Source of the DNA: Actinomadura montaniterrae
GTDB taxonomy: Bacteria; Actinomycetota; Actinomycetes; Streptosporangiales; Streptosporangiaceae
Reading direction: 5' to 3'
Assembly: GCF_008923365.1 (NCBI RefSeq)
Contig: NZ_WBMR01000074.1
Span: 1 to 40,778 of the forward strand
Length of the DNA stretch: 40,778 bases
The notes below the pieces were generated by a model, which did no database searches, was not told where the DNA came from, and saw only the letters and a list, made by a program, of their open reading frames with translations. How positions within the stretch are numbered: the stretch's first letter is position 1; every line of letters begins with the position of its first letter. Positions 22,472 to 30,974 of this stretch are shown in pieces. The position numbers and the translations under genes are program-made.

Positions 22472-23947
22472 ATGGCCGTCGTTGACAAGGTTCAGGCCGA
22501 GTCACCGATCCGCCACGAGCAACGTCGCCCGGATGCGCAGAGCTGGAGTGGATGGTACCGCCGGTTCGCCGGCGGGCTCGATTTCTTCAGCATGCTGGCG
22601 GCCGGGGTGATCGCGTTCGTGCTCCGCTTCCCGGGCGTGCCGAGCGATCCGACGGCGCCGTACGTCGCGCTGACGGTGGCGCTGCCGGTGCTGTGGATCC
22701 CGATGCTGGCGCTGTGCCGGGCGTACCAGCCGCGGTACATCGGCGTCGGCTACGAGGAGTTCAAGGGCGTCCTGCGGGCGGGGTTCATCTTCACCGCGAC
22801 GCTGGCGATCCTGGCGTACGCCACCAAGACGGAGGTGGCGCGCGGGTACGTCGTGATGGCGATGCCGCTCGGCACGTTCCTGGACCTGGTCGCGCGGTAC
22901 CGGCTGCGCAAGTGGCTGCACCGCAAGCGCTGGAACGGCGAGTGCATGCGGCGGGTGGTGGCGGTGGGGCACCGCACGTCCGTCGCGGACCTGATCCGGC
23001 TGCTGCGGCAGAAGCGGTACCACGGGATGGACATCGTGGCGGTGTGCCTGCCGCCGGCGCTCGCGTCCGGCGAGGACGCGGTCCACGAGATCGAGGGCGT
23101 GCCGGTGCTCGGCGACTTCGGGCAGACGGCGGCGGTCGCGGAGCGGATCGGCGCGGACTCGGTGGCGGTGCTGGCGTGCCCGGAGATGGACGGGGTGGCG
23201 CTGCGCCGGCTGGCGTGGCAGATCGAGCGCGACGACGTTGAGCTGGTGGTCGCGCCGGCGCTGATGGACGTGACGGGCCCGCGGATCTCGATCCGTCCGG
23301 TGTCGGGGCTGCCGCTGCTGCACGTGGAGCACCCGGAGCTGGACGGCGGCCGGCGGGTGCTGAAGGGGCTGTTCGACCGGACGGCGGCGCTGACGGGCCT
23401 GCTGCTGCTGAGCCCGCTGATGCTGGTGGTCGCGTTCCTGATCAAGGTGACGAGCGCGGGCCCGGTGATGTTCCGGCAGGTCCGGGTGGGGCGCGGCGGC
23501 CGTGAGTTCACGGTGCTGAAGTTCCGCACGATGGTGCAGGACGCGGAGGCGCGCAAGAACGCGCTGATGGAGCACAACGAGAACGACGGCGTGCTGTTCA
23601 AGATCCGGGAGGATCCGCGGATCACGAAGGTGGGGCGGTGGCTGCGCCGGTACTCGCTGGACGAGCTGCCGCAGCTGTTCAACGTGGTGCGGGGCGACAT
23701 GTCGCTGGTGGGGCCGCGTCCGCCGCTGCCGGAGGAGGTCGCGCAGTACGGCGGCGACGTGTACCGGCGGCTGGTGGTGAAGCCGGGGCTGACCGGGCTG
23801 TGGCAGGTCAGCGGCCGGTCGGACCTGACGTGGGACGAGTCGGTCCGGCTCGACCTGCGGTACGTGGACAACTGGTCGCTGGCGCTGGACCTGCAGATCA
23901 TGTGGAAGACGTGGTCGGCGGTGTTCCGCGGCTCCGGCGCGTACTAG
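22472..23947 (+). CDS. exopolysaccharide polyprenyl glycosylphosphotransferase (priming enzyme)
   Basis: A 491-residue WcaJ/WbaP-type enzyme that moves a sugar-1-phosphate from a nucleotide sugar to undecaprenyl phosphate, starting a surface polysaccharide. The N-terminal half has membrane helices (LDFFSMLAAGVIAFVLRF and others) and a Rossmann-like middle. The C-terminal catalytic domain has KGLFDRTAALTGLLLLSPLML, GRGGREFTVLKFRTM, DELPQLFNVVRGDMSLVGPRPP and PGLTGLWQVSGRS. ATG 22472 follows GTGAGG. It opens the polysaccharide locus. Which sugar it uses cannot be told. Confidence 0.93.
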   Translation: MAVVDKVQAESPIRHEQRRPDAQSWSGWYRRFAGGLDFFSMLAAGVIAFVLRFPGVPSDPTAPYVALTVALPVLWIPMLALCRAYQPRYIGVGYEEFKGVLRAGFIFTATLAILAYATKTEVARGYVVMAMPLGTFLDLVARYRLRKWLHRKRWNGECMRRVVAVGHRTSVADLIRLLRQKRYHGMDIVAVCLPPALASGEDAVHEIEGVPVLGDFGQTAAVAERIGADSVAVLACPEMDGVALRRLAWQIERDDVELVVAPALMDVTGPRISIRPVSGLPLLHVEHPELDGGRRVLKGLFDRTAALTGLLLLSPLMLVVAFLIKVTSAGPVMFRQVRVGRGGREFTVLKFRTMVQDAEARKNALMEHNENDGVLFKIREDPRITKVGRWLRRYSLDELPQLFNVVRGDMSLVGPRPPLPEEVAQYGGDVYRRLVVKPGLTGLWQVSGRSDLTWDESVRLDLRYVDNWSLALDLQIMWKTWSAVFRGSGAY

Positions 23948-23948
23948 A

Positions 23949-23962
23949 GGCGGCGCGCCGCC
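23949..23962 (+). terminator. 14-bp palindrome after the priming transferase
   Basis: GGCGGCGCGCCGCC, a perfect palindrome, begins one base after the stop codon. It may be a terminator or attenuator before cysQ. Confidence 0.35.
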
Positions 23963-24070
23963 GTCAGCCCGGTCTCGCCAGGTGGGACGTGACCCTGGCA
24001 CCGGGCGGCGTGGGGTATGCATGAGAAAGTAGACCGGGCAGACCAGTCGAGTCGGGAATGTGATCAACGG

Positions 24071-25018
24071 ATGACCGAGAGAGCGGCGGCGGACGACCAC
24101 GCGCTGGCGGCGGAGCTCGCCGCGGCGGCGGGGCGGCTGCTGCTGGGCGTGCGGGACGAGGTGGGCTTCGCCGACGGGCGCGCCCTGAAGGACACCGGCG
24201 ACCTGCGGTCGCACGAGTACCTGATGGCGGCGCTGGCGGAGCGCTGTCCCGGCGACGCCGTGCTCTCGGAGGAGGGCCGCTCGTCGGTGGCGGGCAAGCG
24301 CTCGCGGGGCGACGACCGGGCCCCGACGCGCAACACCGGGGAGGCCGAGCGGCTGTCGGCGTCCCGCGTGTGGATCATCGATCCGCTGGACGGGACCCGG
24401 GAGTTCTCCGAGGAGGGCCGCCGCGACTGGGCCGTCCACGTGGCGCTGTGGGAGCGGGACGCGGCGGGCGCGGCGCGGCTGTCGGCGGGCGCGGTGGCGC
24501 TGCCGGCGCAGGGCCTGACGCTGCGGACCGACGCGACCGGCGGCGCGTCGCTCGTCCGCGACGACGCCGGCGAGCCCGACCCGGTGACGGCGGGGAGCGA
24601 CGCCGCGCGCCGCGGCCTGCCGCGGGAGGTGCCGCTGCACGCGCCGGCGCCGGACGCGGGGAAGCTGCGGATCGCGGTGAGCCGGACGCGTCCGCCGGAG
24701 TTCGTGCAGCGGCTCGCGGAGAACCTGGACCTGGACGTGGAGCTGGTGCCGATCGGGTCGGCGGGCGCGAAGATCTCCGCGGTGCTGCTCGGCGAGGTGG
24801 ACGCCTACGTGCACGCGGGCGGCCAGTACGAGTGGGACTCGGCGGCGCCGGCGGCGGTGGCGCTGGCGGCGGGCGCGCACGCGTCGCGCATCGACGGCGC
24901 TCCGCTGGAGTACAACCGGAAGGACCCGAGGCTGCCGGATATCCTGGTGTGCCATCCCGTGTCGGCGTCGACGCTGCTGACCGGCATCGGAGACGTGAGC
25001 GACAGCCTGCCCGGCTGA
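24071..25018 (+). CDS. cysQ: 3'(2'),5'-bisphosphate nucleotidase
   Basis: A 315-residue Li-sensitive phosphatase of the inositol-phosphatase fold. CysQ removes PAP, left after PAPS-dependent sulfation, and can also degrade PAPS. The metal site is seen as LSEEGR and VWIIDPLDGTREF, and the C-terminal motif as YEWDSAAPAA. Between the first two motifs there is an insert of about 20 residues rich in Arg/Asp (SVAGKRSRGDDRAPTRNTGE). ATG 24071 gives the standard MT..DHALAAELA start; an upstream ATG at 24017 is less likely. Its place beside cysD and cysN and near a sulfotransferase gene fits PAP recycling. Confidence 0.9.
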   Translation: MTERAAADDHALAAELAAAAGRLLLGVRDEVGFADGRALKDTGDLRSHEYLMAALAERCPGDAVLSEEGRSSVAGKRSRGDDRAPTRNTGEAERLSASRVWIIDPLDGTREFSEEGRRDWAVHVALWERDAAGAARLSAGAVALPAQGLTLRTDATGGASLVRDDAGEPDPVTAGSDAARRGLPREVPLHAPAPDAGKLRIAVSRTRPPEFVQRLAENLDLDVELVPIGSAGAKISAVLLGEVDAYVHAGGQYEWDSAAPAAVALAAGAHASRIDGAPLEYNRKDPRLPDILVCHPVSASTLLTGIGDVSDSLPG

Positions 25019-25065
25019 CCGCCCCTCGCCGGGCGGGATTGATCGGCGGCGGGCCGACGTTCGAT

Positions 25066-25102
25066 CCGGTGGGAAGCGCGGGCGCCCGTCCCGCGCCACC
25101 GG
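25066..25102 (+). promoter_or_regulatory. bulged stem-loop in the cysQ-cysD gap
   Basis: CCGGTG (25066-25071) pairs with CACCGG (25097-25102) and GCGCGGG (25076-25082) with CCCGCGC (25090-25096), leaving a GGAA bulge on one side. It ends 38 bases before cysD. It could end the cysQ message or act as a cysD leader; no known riboswitch was recognised. Confidence 0.45.
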
Positions 25103-25140
25103 TTGCATCTGCCAGAACAGCGTGGAGAGAGCCCTAGACC

Positions 25141-26058
25141 ATGCAGCGTTGCGATTACCTGCTGTCCCAGCTAGACGTCCTCGAGGCCGAGTCGATCCAT
25201 ATCTTCCGGGAGGTGGCGGCCGAGTTCGAGCGGCCCGTCCTGCTGTTCTCGGGCGGCAAGGACAGCATCGTGATGCTGCGCCTGGCCCAGAAGGCGTTCT
25301 GGCCCGCGCCGATCCCGTTCCCGGTGATGCACGTCGACACCGGGCACAACTTCCCCGAGGTGATGGAGTACCGCGACCGGCGGGTCGCCGAGCTGGGCGT
25401 CCGGCTGGTCGTGGCGTCGGTGCAGGACGCGATCGACTCCGGCCGGGTGGTGGAGCAGAAGGGGCGCCGCGCGTCGCGGAACCGGCTGCAGATCACGCCG
25501 CTGCTGGACGCGATCGAGGAGCACGGGTTCGACGCGGCGTTCGGCGGTGCGCGCCGCGACGAGGAGAAGGCGCGCGCGAAGGAGCGCGTGGTGTCGTTCC
25601 GGGACGAGTTCGGGCAGTGGGATCCGAAGAACCAGCGTCCAGAGCTGTGGAACCTGTTCAACACGCGGATCACGCAGGGCGAGCACGTCCGGGTGTTCCC
25701 GCTGTCGAACTGGACGGAACTGGACATCTGGGACTACGTGCGGCGCGAGGAGCTGGAGCTGCCGCCGATCTACTTCGCGCACACGCGGCGGGTGTTCGAG
25801 CGGGACGGGCTGCTGCTGGACGCCGAGACGGGGTTCGCGAACCGCGGCGACGACGAGCCGGAGTTCGAGGCGTCCGTCCGGTACCGGACGGTCGGCGACG
25901 CGTCCTGCACGGGCGCGGTGAAGTCGAACGCCGCGACGCTGGAAGAGGTGATCGCGGAGATCGCCGCGACGCGGATCACCGAGCGCGGCCAGACCCGCGC
26001 CGACGACCGCACCAGCGAGGCCGCCATGGAGGACCGCAAGAAGGAGGGCTACTTCTAA
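25141..26058 (+). CDS. cysD: sulfate adenylyltransferase subunit 2
   Basis: CysD is the catalytic subunit of ATP sulfurylase, making APS from sulfate and ATP in the cytosol together with the GTPase CysN. The 305-residue protein has the PP-loop SGGKDSIVMLRL, HVDTGHNFPEV, the FGGARRDEEKARAKER segment and a C-terminal end KKEGYF, all typical. GGAGAGAG lies 11 bases before ATG 25141. The stop overlaps the cysN start (TAATG), so the subunits are made together. Here the pair serves probably sulfation of an exopolymer as well as, or instead of, cysteine synthesis. Confidence 0.95.
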   Translation: MQRCDYLLSQLDVLEAESIHIFREVAAEFERPVLLFSGGKDSIVMLRLAQKAFWPAPIPFPVMHVDTGHNFPEVMEYRDRRVAELGVRLVVASVQDAIDSGRVVEQKGRRASRNRLQITPLLDAIEEHGFDAAFGGARRDEEKARAKERVVSFRDEFGQWDPKNQRPELWNLFNTRITQGEHVRVFPLSNWTELDIWDYVRREELELPPIYFAHTRRVFERDGLLLDAETGFANRGDDEPEFEASVRYRTVGDASCTGAVKSNAATLEEVIAEIAATRITERGQTRADDRTSEAAMEDRKKEGYF

Positions 26059-27365
26059 TGGCCAGCACGATCGAGCCCGCCGAGAGCGCGTCCGCCAAGA
26101 CGATGGATCTGCTGCGCTTCGCGACCGCCGGCAGCGTCGACGACGGCAAGTCCACGCTGATCGGGCGGCTGCTGTTCGACTCCAAGTCGATCTTCGAGGA
26201 CCAGCTGGAGTCGGTCGAGAAGACCAGCGTCGACCGCGGCGAGGAGTACACGAACCTCGCGCTGCTGACCGACGGGCTGCGCGCCGAGCGGGAGCAGGGC
26301 ATCACCATCGACGTGGCGTACCGCTACTTCGCGACGCCGCGCCGCAAGTTCATCATCGCCGACACCCCCGGGCACATCCAGTACACCCGGAACATGGTGA
26401 CGGGCGCGTCCACCGCGGACCTCGCGATCATCCTGGTGGACGCCCGCAAGGGGATCCTGGAGCAGTCCCGGCGGCACGCGTTCCTGACCACGCTGCTGCA
26501 GGTCCCGCACCTGGTCGTGGCGATCAACAAGATGGACCTCGTCGACTACGACCAGGCCGTCTACGAGCGGATCGTCGACGAGTTCACCGCGTTCGCCTCC
26601 AAGCTGGAGGTGACGGACCTGACGTTCATCCCGATCTCGGCGCTGCACGGCGACAACGTCGTCGAGCGCAGCGTGAACATGCCGTGGTACGACGGGTCGT
26701 CGCTGCTGCACCACCTGGAGCACGTGCACATCGCGTCCGACCGCAACCTGATCGACGTCCGGTTCCCGGTGCAGTACGTCATCCGGCCGCACGCCTCCAC
26801 CGACCCCGAGCTGCACGACTACCGCGGCTACGCGGGGCAGGTCGCGGGCGGCGTGCTGAAGCCGGGCGACGAGGTGGTTCACCTGCCGTCCGGGCTGACC
26901 ACGACGATCACGCACATCGACGGCCCGAACGGGCCGGTCGACGAGGCGTACGCACCGATGTCGGTGACGCTGCGGCTCGCCGACGACATCGACATCTCCC
27001 GCGGCGACATGATCGCGCGCCCGCACAACCGGCCGGAGGCCGCGCAGGACCTCGACGCGATGGTGTGCTGGATGACCCCGGACCGGGTCCTCACCCCGCG
27101 CACCAAGCTCGTCATCAAGCACACCACCCGCACCGCGAAGGCGCTGGTGAAGGACCTGCACTACCGGCTGGACGTCAACACGCTGCACCGCGACGACCAG
27201 GCGGAGGGCCTCGGGCTGAACGAGATCGGCCGGATCTCGCTGCGGGTGACGCAGCCGCTGTTCGTCGACGACTACAACCGCAACCGGCTGACCGGCGGGT
27301 TCATCCTGATCGACGAGGCCACCAACAACACCGTCGGCGCCGGGATGATCACCGGCGCCCGATAA
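26058..27365 (+). CDS. cysN: sulfate adenylyltransferase subunit 1 (GTPase)
   Basis: CysN is the EF-Tu-like GTPase that drives APS formation. The 435-residue protein has G1 GSVDDGKST, the GITIDVAYRYF switch, G3 DTPGH and G4 NKMD, then two beta-barrel domains. There is no APS kinase (CysC) domain at the C-terminus, so conversion to PAPS needs a cysC gene outside this window. ATG 26058 overlaps the cysD stop. rmlA follows after 64 bases, suggesting that sulfate activation and rhamnose genes share a transcript. Confidence 0.95.
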   Translation: MASTIEPAESASAKTMDLLRFATAGSVDDGKSTLIGRLLFDSKSIFEDQLESVEKTSVDRGEEYTNLALLTDGLRAEREQGITIDVAYRYFATPRRKFIIADTPGHIQYTRNMVTGASTADLAIILVDARKGILEQSRRHAFLTTLLQVPHLVVAINKMDLVDYDQAVYERIVDEFTAFASKLEVTDLTFIPISALHGDNVVERSVNMPWYDGSSLLHHLEHVHIASDRNLIDVRFPVQYVIRPHASTDPELHDYRGYAGQVAGGVLKPGDEVVHLPSGLTTTITHIDGPNGPVDEAYAPMSVTLRLADDIDISRGDMIARPHNRPEAAQDLDAMVCWMTPDRVLTPRTKLVIKHTTRTAKALVKDLHYRLDVNTLHRDDQAEGLGLNEIGRISLRVTQPLFVDDYNRNRLTGGFILIDEATNNTVGAGMITGAR

Positions 27366-27429
27366 GCACCCCTTTGGAGCCCCCCGTGCACCTGCCCGCC
27401 CCCCAGGGCCCGACCTCCGCCGTCGCGCC

Positions 27430-28497
27430 GTGAAGGCCCTCGTGCTGGCGGGCGGGGCCGGGTCCCGGCTCCGCCCCATCACCCACACCTCGGCGAAGCA
27501 GCTCGTCCCCGTCGCGAACAAACCGGTGCTGTTCTACGGGCTGGAGGCGATCCGGGACGCCGGGATCCGCGAGGTCGGCATCGTCGTCGGCGATACCGAG
27601 GCGGAGATCCGCGGCGCCGTCGGCGACGGCTCGGCGTTCGGCCTCGACGTGACGTACCTGCGCCAGGACGCCCCGCGCGGGCTGGCGCACGCCGTCCTCA
27701 TCGCCCGCGAGTACCTCGGCGGCGACGACTTCGTCATGTACCTCGGCGACAACTTCATCGTCGGCGGCATCGACGGCCTCGTCGACCGGTTCCGCGCCGA
27801 CCGCCCGCAGGCGCAGATCATGCTGACGCACGTGTCGGACCCGCGCGCGTTCGGCGTCGCCGAGCTCGACGGCGCGGGCCGCGTCGTCGCGCTGGAGGAG
27901 AAGCCGGAGTTCCCGAAGAGCGACCTGGCGCTGGTCGGGGTGTACCTGTTCAGCGCGGCGGTGCACGAGGCGGTCGCGGAGCTGAAGCCGTCCGCGCGCG
28001 GCGAGCTGGAGATCACCGACGCGATCCAGTGGCTGATCGACCACGGTCACCGGGTCGAGTCCACGGTGATCACCGGCTACTGGAAGGACACCGGCAACGT
28101 CACCGACATGCTGGAGGTCAACCGGCTCGTCCTGGAGGGCGTCGAACCTCATGTGGAGGGCGAGGTGGACGGGGCCAGCGAGCTGATCGGCCGGGTCGTG
28201 GTCGAGGCGGGCGCGCGCGTCGCGGGGTCCCGCGTCGTCGGCCCGGTCATCGTCGGCGCCGGCTCGGTCGTCCGCGACTCCTACGTCGGCCCGTTCACCT
28301 CCATCGACCGCGACTGCGCGGTCCTGGACAGCGAGATCGAGTACTCGATCGTGCTGCGCGGCGCGTCCATCGACGGCGTCGGCCGCATCGAGTGCTCGCT
28401 GATCGGCCGCGAGGCCGAGGTCACCCCCGCCCCCCGCGTGCCGAAGGCGCACCGTCTCGTCCTGGGAGATCACAGCAAAGTGCAGATAAGTAAATGA
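27430..28497 (+). CDS. rmlA: glucose-1-phosphate thymidylyltransferase (long form)
   Basis: RmlA joins glucose-1-phosphate and dTTP to dTDP-glucose, the first step to dTDP-L-rhamnose. The 355-residue protein is the long form: a nucleotidyltransferase domain (LVLAGGAGSRLRPITHTSAKQ, YLGDNF, GYWKDTGN) and a C-terminal set of hexapeptide-like beta-helix turns (about residues 240-340). Long forms are common in antibiotic and glycan clusters. The GTG start 27430 has a weak ribosome-binding site. The stop overlaps the rmlB start (ATGA). Confidence 0.93.
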   Translation: MKALVLAGGAGSRLRPITHTSAKQLVPVANKPVLFYGLEAIRDAGIREVGIVVGDTEAEIRGAVGDGSAFGLDVTYLRQDAPRGLAHAVLIAREYLGGDDFVMYLGDNFIVGGIDGLVDRFRADRPQAQIMLTHVSDPRAFGVAELDGAGRVVALEEKPEFPKSDLALVGVYLFSAAVHEAVAELKPSARGELEITDAIQWLIDHGHRVESTVITGYWKDTGNVTDMLEVNRLVLEGVEPHVEGEVDGASELIGRVVVEAGARVAGSRVVGPVIVGAGSVVRDSYVGPFTSIDRDCAVLDSEIEYSIVLRGASIDGVGRIECSLIGREAEVTPAPRVPKAHRLVLGDHSKVQISK

Positions 28498-29483
28498 GCG
28501 CCCCCCGCGTTCTGGTGACGGGCGGGGCCGGGTTCATCGGGTCGCAGTATGTGCGGGACCTGGCGTCCGGGGCGTTTCCCGCGTGGGCGGGTGCCGAGAT
28601 CACCGTGCTGGACAAGCTGACCTACGCCGGGAACCTCGCGAACCTGGAGCCCGTCGAGGGCCGGTTCACGTTCGTGCACGGCGACATCTGCGACGGGGAA
28701 CTGCTCGCGGAGCTGGTGCCGGGGCATGACGTCGTGCTGAACTTCGCGGCCGAGTCGCACGTGGACCGGTCGATCGCCAGCGGCGCGGAGTTCGCGCGGA
28801 CGAACGTGCTGGGCGTCCAGGCGCTGATGCAGGCGTGCCTGGACGCGGGGACGCCGCGGGTGGTGCAGGTGTCCACCGACGAGGTGTACGGCAGCATCGA
28901 CGAGGGCTCCTGGGACGAGGAGGCGCCGCTCGCGCCGAACTCGCCGTACTCGGCGGCGAAGGCGGGCGGCGACATGATGGCGCGGGCCTACGCGCGCACA
29001 CACGGGCTGCCCGTCAGCATCACCCGCTGCGGCAACAACTACGGGCCGTACCAGTACCCGGAGAAGGTCATCCCGCTGTTCGCCACGAACCTGATGGACG
29101 GCCATACGGTGCCGCTGTACGGGGACGGCGGGAACGTCCGCGACTGGATCCACGCCGCCGACCACTGCCGCGGCATCCAGGTGGTCGCCGAGCGCGGCGA
29201 GCCCGGCGAGGTGTACCACATCGCCGGCACCGCGGAGCTGACGAACCTGGAGCTGACGCGGCGGCTGCTGGACGCGGTCGGCGCCGGCTGGGACAGGGTC
29301 GAGCGCGTCGAGGACCGCAAAGGCCACGACCGCCGCTACTCGCTGTCGGACGCGAAGCTGCGGGCCCTCGGGTACGCGCCGCAGGTGGCGTTCGACGAGG
29401 GCCTGGCCGAGACGGTCCGCTGGTACGAGGAGAACCGCGCCTGGTGGGAGCCGCTGAAGAAGCGGTCGGAGGACGCGGCGTGA
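28494..29483 (+). CDS. rmlB: dTDP-glucose 4,6-dehydratase
   Basis: RmlB turns dTDP-glucose into dTDP-4-keto-6-deoxyglucose using bound NAD. The 329-residue short-chain dehydrogenase has GGAGFIGS, DKLTYAGN, FAAESHVDRSI, VSTDEVYGS and the YSAAK catalytic Tyr-Lys. RCGNNYGPYQYPEKVIPLF is the substrate-binding segment. ATG 28494 overlaps the end of rmlA and its stop overlaps the rmlD start (GTGA), so the three are coupled. Confidence 0.96.
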   Translation: MSAPRVLVTGGAGFIGSQYVRDLASGAFPAWAGAEITVLDKLTYAGNLANLEPVEGRFTFVHGDICDGELLAELVPGHDVVLNFAAESHVDRSIASGAEFARTNVLGVQALMQACLDAGTPRVVQVSTDEVYGSIDEGSWDEEAPLAPNSPYSAAKAGGDMMARAYARTHGLPVSITRCGNNYGPYQYPEKVIPLFATNLMDGHTVPLYGDGGNVRDWIHAADHCRGIQVVAERGEPGEVYHIAGTAELTNLELTRRLLDAVGAGWDRVERVEDRKGHDRRYSLSDAKLRALGYAPQVAFDEGLAETVRWYEENRAWWEPLKKRSEDAA

Positions 29484-30355
29484 CGTGGCTGGTCACCGGT
29501 GCGGGCGGCATGCTCGGCACCGACCTCGTCGCGCGCCTCGACGACGTGGTGGCGCCGGGACGCGCCGAGCTGGACCTGACCGACGCGGACGCGGTCCGCG
29601 AGGCGCTGCGGCGGCACCGGCCCGACACCGTGGTGAACTGCGCCGCCTGGACGGCCGTGGACGACGCGGAGACCAGCGAGGACGCGGCGCTGGCCGTCAA
29701 CGGCACGGCCGTCGGGGCGCTCGTCGCGGGATGCGCGGAGATCGGCGCGAAGCTCGTCCAGGTGTCCACCGACTACGTGTTCGACGGCACCGCCACCGAG
29801 CCGTACCCGGAGGACGCGCCGACCGCCCCCGTCAACGCCTACGGCCGGACGAAGCTCGCCGGCGAGACGGCGGTGCTCGGCTACGGGCGCGGCTACGTGG
29901 TGCGGACGGCCTGGCTGTACGGGGCGCACGGGCCCAGCTTCGTCCGGACGATGGCGCGGCTGGCGGGGGAGCGCGACACCGTCGAGGTGGTCGACGACCA
30001 GGCCGGGCAGCCGACCTGGACCGGCGACCTCGCCGACCGGATCATCGCGCTCGCCCGCGCGGACGCCCCCGCCGGCGCCTACCACGGCACGAACGCCGGC
30101 CGGACGACCTGGTACGGGCTGGCCCGCGAGGTGTTCGCGCTGCTCGGCCACGACCCGGCGCGGGTGCGGCCCACGACGAGCGACCGGTTCGTGCGGCCCG
30201 CGCCGCGCCCGGCGTTCAGCGTCCTCGGGCACGGCCGGTGGGCGGCGGCGGGCCTGGCGCCCATGCGGGACTGGCGGGACGCCCTGCACGCCGCCTGGCC
30301 GTCCCTGACGGCCGCGTGGCCGGAGCGTCAGACCGGCAGCCCGAGCTTGGCGTAG
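29480..30355 (+). CDS. rmlD: dTDP-4-dehydrorhamnose reductase
   Basis: RmlD makes dTDP-L-rhamnose with NAD(P)H, the last step. The 291 residues have GAGGMLGTDL, NCAAWTAVDDAE, VSTDYVFDG and the YGRTK Tyr-Lys pair. GTG 29480 overlaps the rmlB stop. The last 28 bases (30328-30355) overlap the 3' end of rmlC, which is on the opposite strand. Confidence 0.94.
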   Translation: MTWLVTGAGGMLGTDLVARLDDVVAPGRAELDLTDADAVREALRRHRPDTVVNCAAWTAVDDAETSEDAALAVNGTAVGALVAGCAEIGAKLVQVSTDYVFDGTATEPYPEDAPTAPVNAYGRTKLAGETAVLGYGRGYVVRTAWLYGAHGPSFVRTMARLAGERDTVEVVDDQAGQPTWTGDLADRIIALARADAPAGAYHGTNAGRTTWYGLAREVFALLGHDPARVRPTTSDRFVRPAPRPAFSVLGHGRWAAAGLAPMRDWRDALHAAWPSLTAAWPERQTGSPSLA

Positions 30356-30927
30356 TGGTCGAGGCAGTCCTGGTAGGACGGCAGGAGCCCGGCGTCGAGG
30401 GCCTCCTGGAGCGTCGGCGCCTCCGCGTCCTTGCCGGACAGGACGGGCTCGATGCCGGCGGGCCACTCGATGCCGATCTCGGGGTCGAGCGGGTGGACGC
30501 CGTGCTCGCGGCCCGGCGCGTAGGGCTCCGAGCACAGGTAGATGACCGTCGCGTCGTCCGTGAGCGCCATGAAGGCGTGCCCGACGCCTTCCGCGACGTA
30601 CAGGCAGCGGCGCGACTCGTCGTCCAGCCGGACGCTCTCCCACTGCCCGAAGGTGGGGGATCCGACGCGCAGGTCGACGACGACGTCGAGGATCGCGCCG
30701 CGCAGGCACGTCACGTACTTGGCCTGGCCGGGCGGGACGTCGGCGAAGTGCACGCCGCGCAGGGCGCCCTTGGACGACACCGAGCAGTTCGCCTGCGCCA
30801 GGTTCAGCCCGTGTCCCGTGACCGTCCGCAGCGCGTCGTCCCGGAACCACTCATGGAAAGATCCCCGCTGGTCACCGTGTACGCGGGGGGTGAAGGAGTA
30901 AGTACCTTTAATGCCGAGCGGATCCAC
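30328..30927 (-). CDS. rmlC: dTDP-4-dehydrorhamnose 3,5-epimerase
   Basis: RmlC epimerises the 4-keto sugar between the RmlB and RmlD steps. The 199-residue cupin has the RGSFHEWFR segment, the ALRGVHF motif with catalytic His60, and VVVDLRVGSPTFG. GTG 30927 is the start; a CATTCT box 7 bases before it hints at a leaderless mRNA. It is the only rml gene on the minus strand, tail-to-tail with rmlD and overlapping it by 28 bases, and it diverges from the propeller-like gene at 30975. Confidence 0.94.
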   Translation of the reverse strand: MDPLGIKGTYSFTPRVHGDQRGSFHEWFRDDALRTVTGHGLNLAQANCSVSSKGALRGVHFADVPPGQAKYVTCLRGAILDVVVDLRVGSPTFGQWESVRLDDESRRCLYVAEGVGHAFMALTDDATVIYLCSEPYAPGREHGVHPLDPEIGIEWPAGIEPVLSGKDAEAPTLQEALDAGLLPSYQDCLDHYAKLGLPV

Positions 30928-30974
30928 ATGCGCAAGAATGCCACACGATTCCCGGCAGAGATGGACGTCGAACT

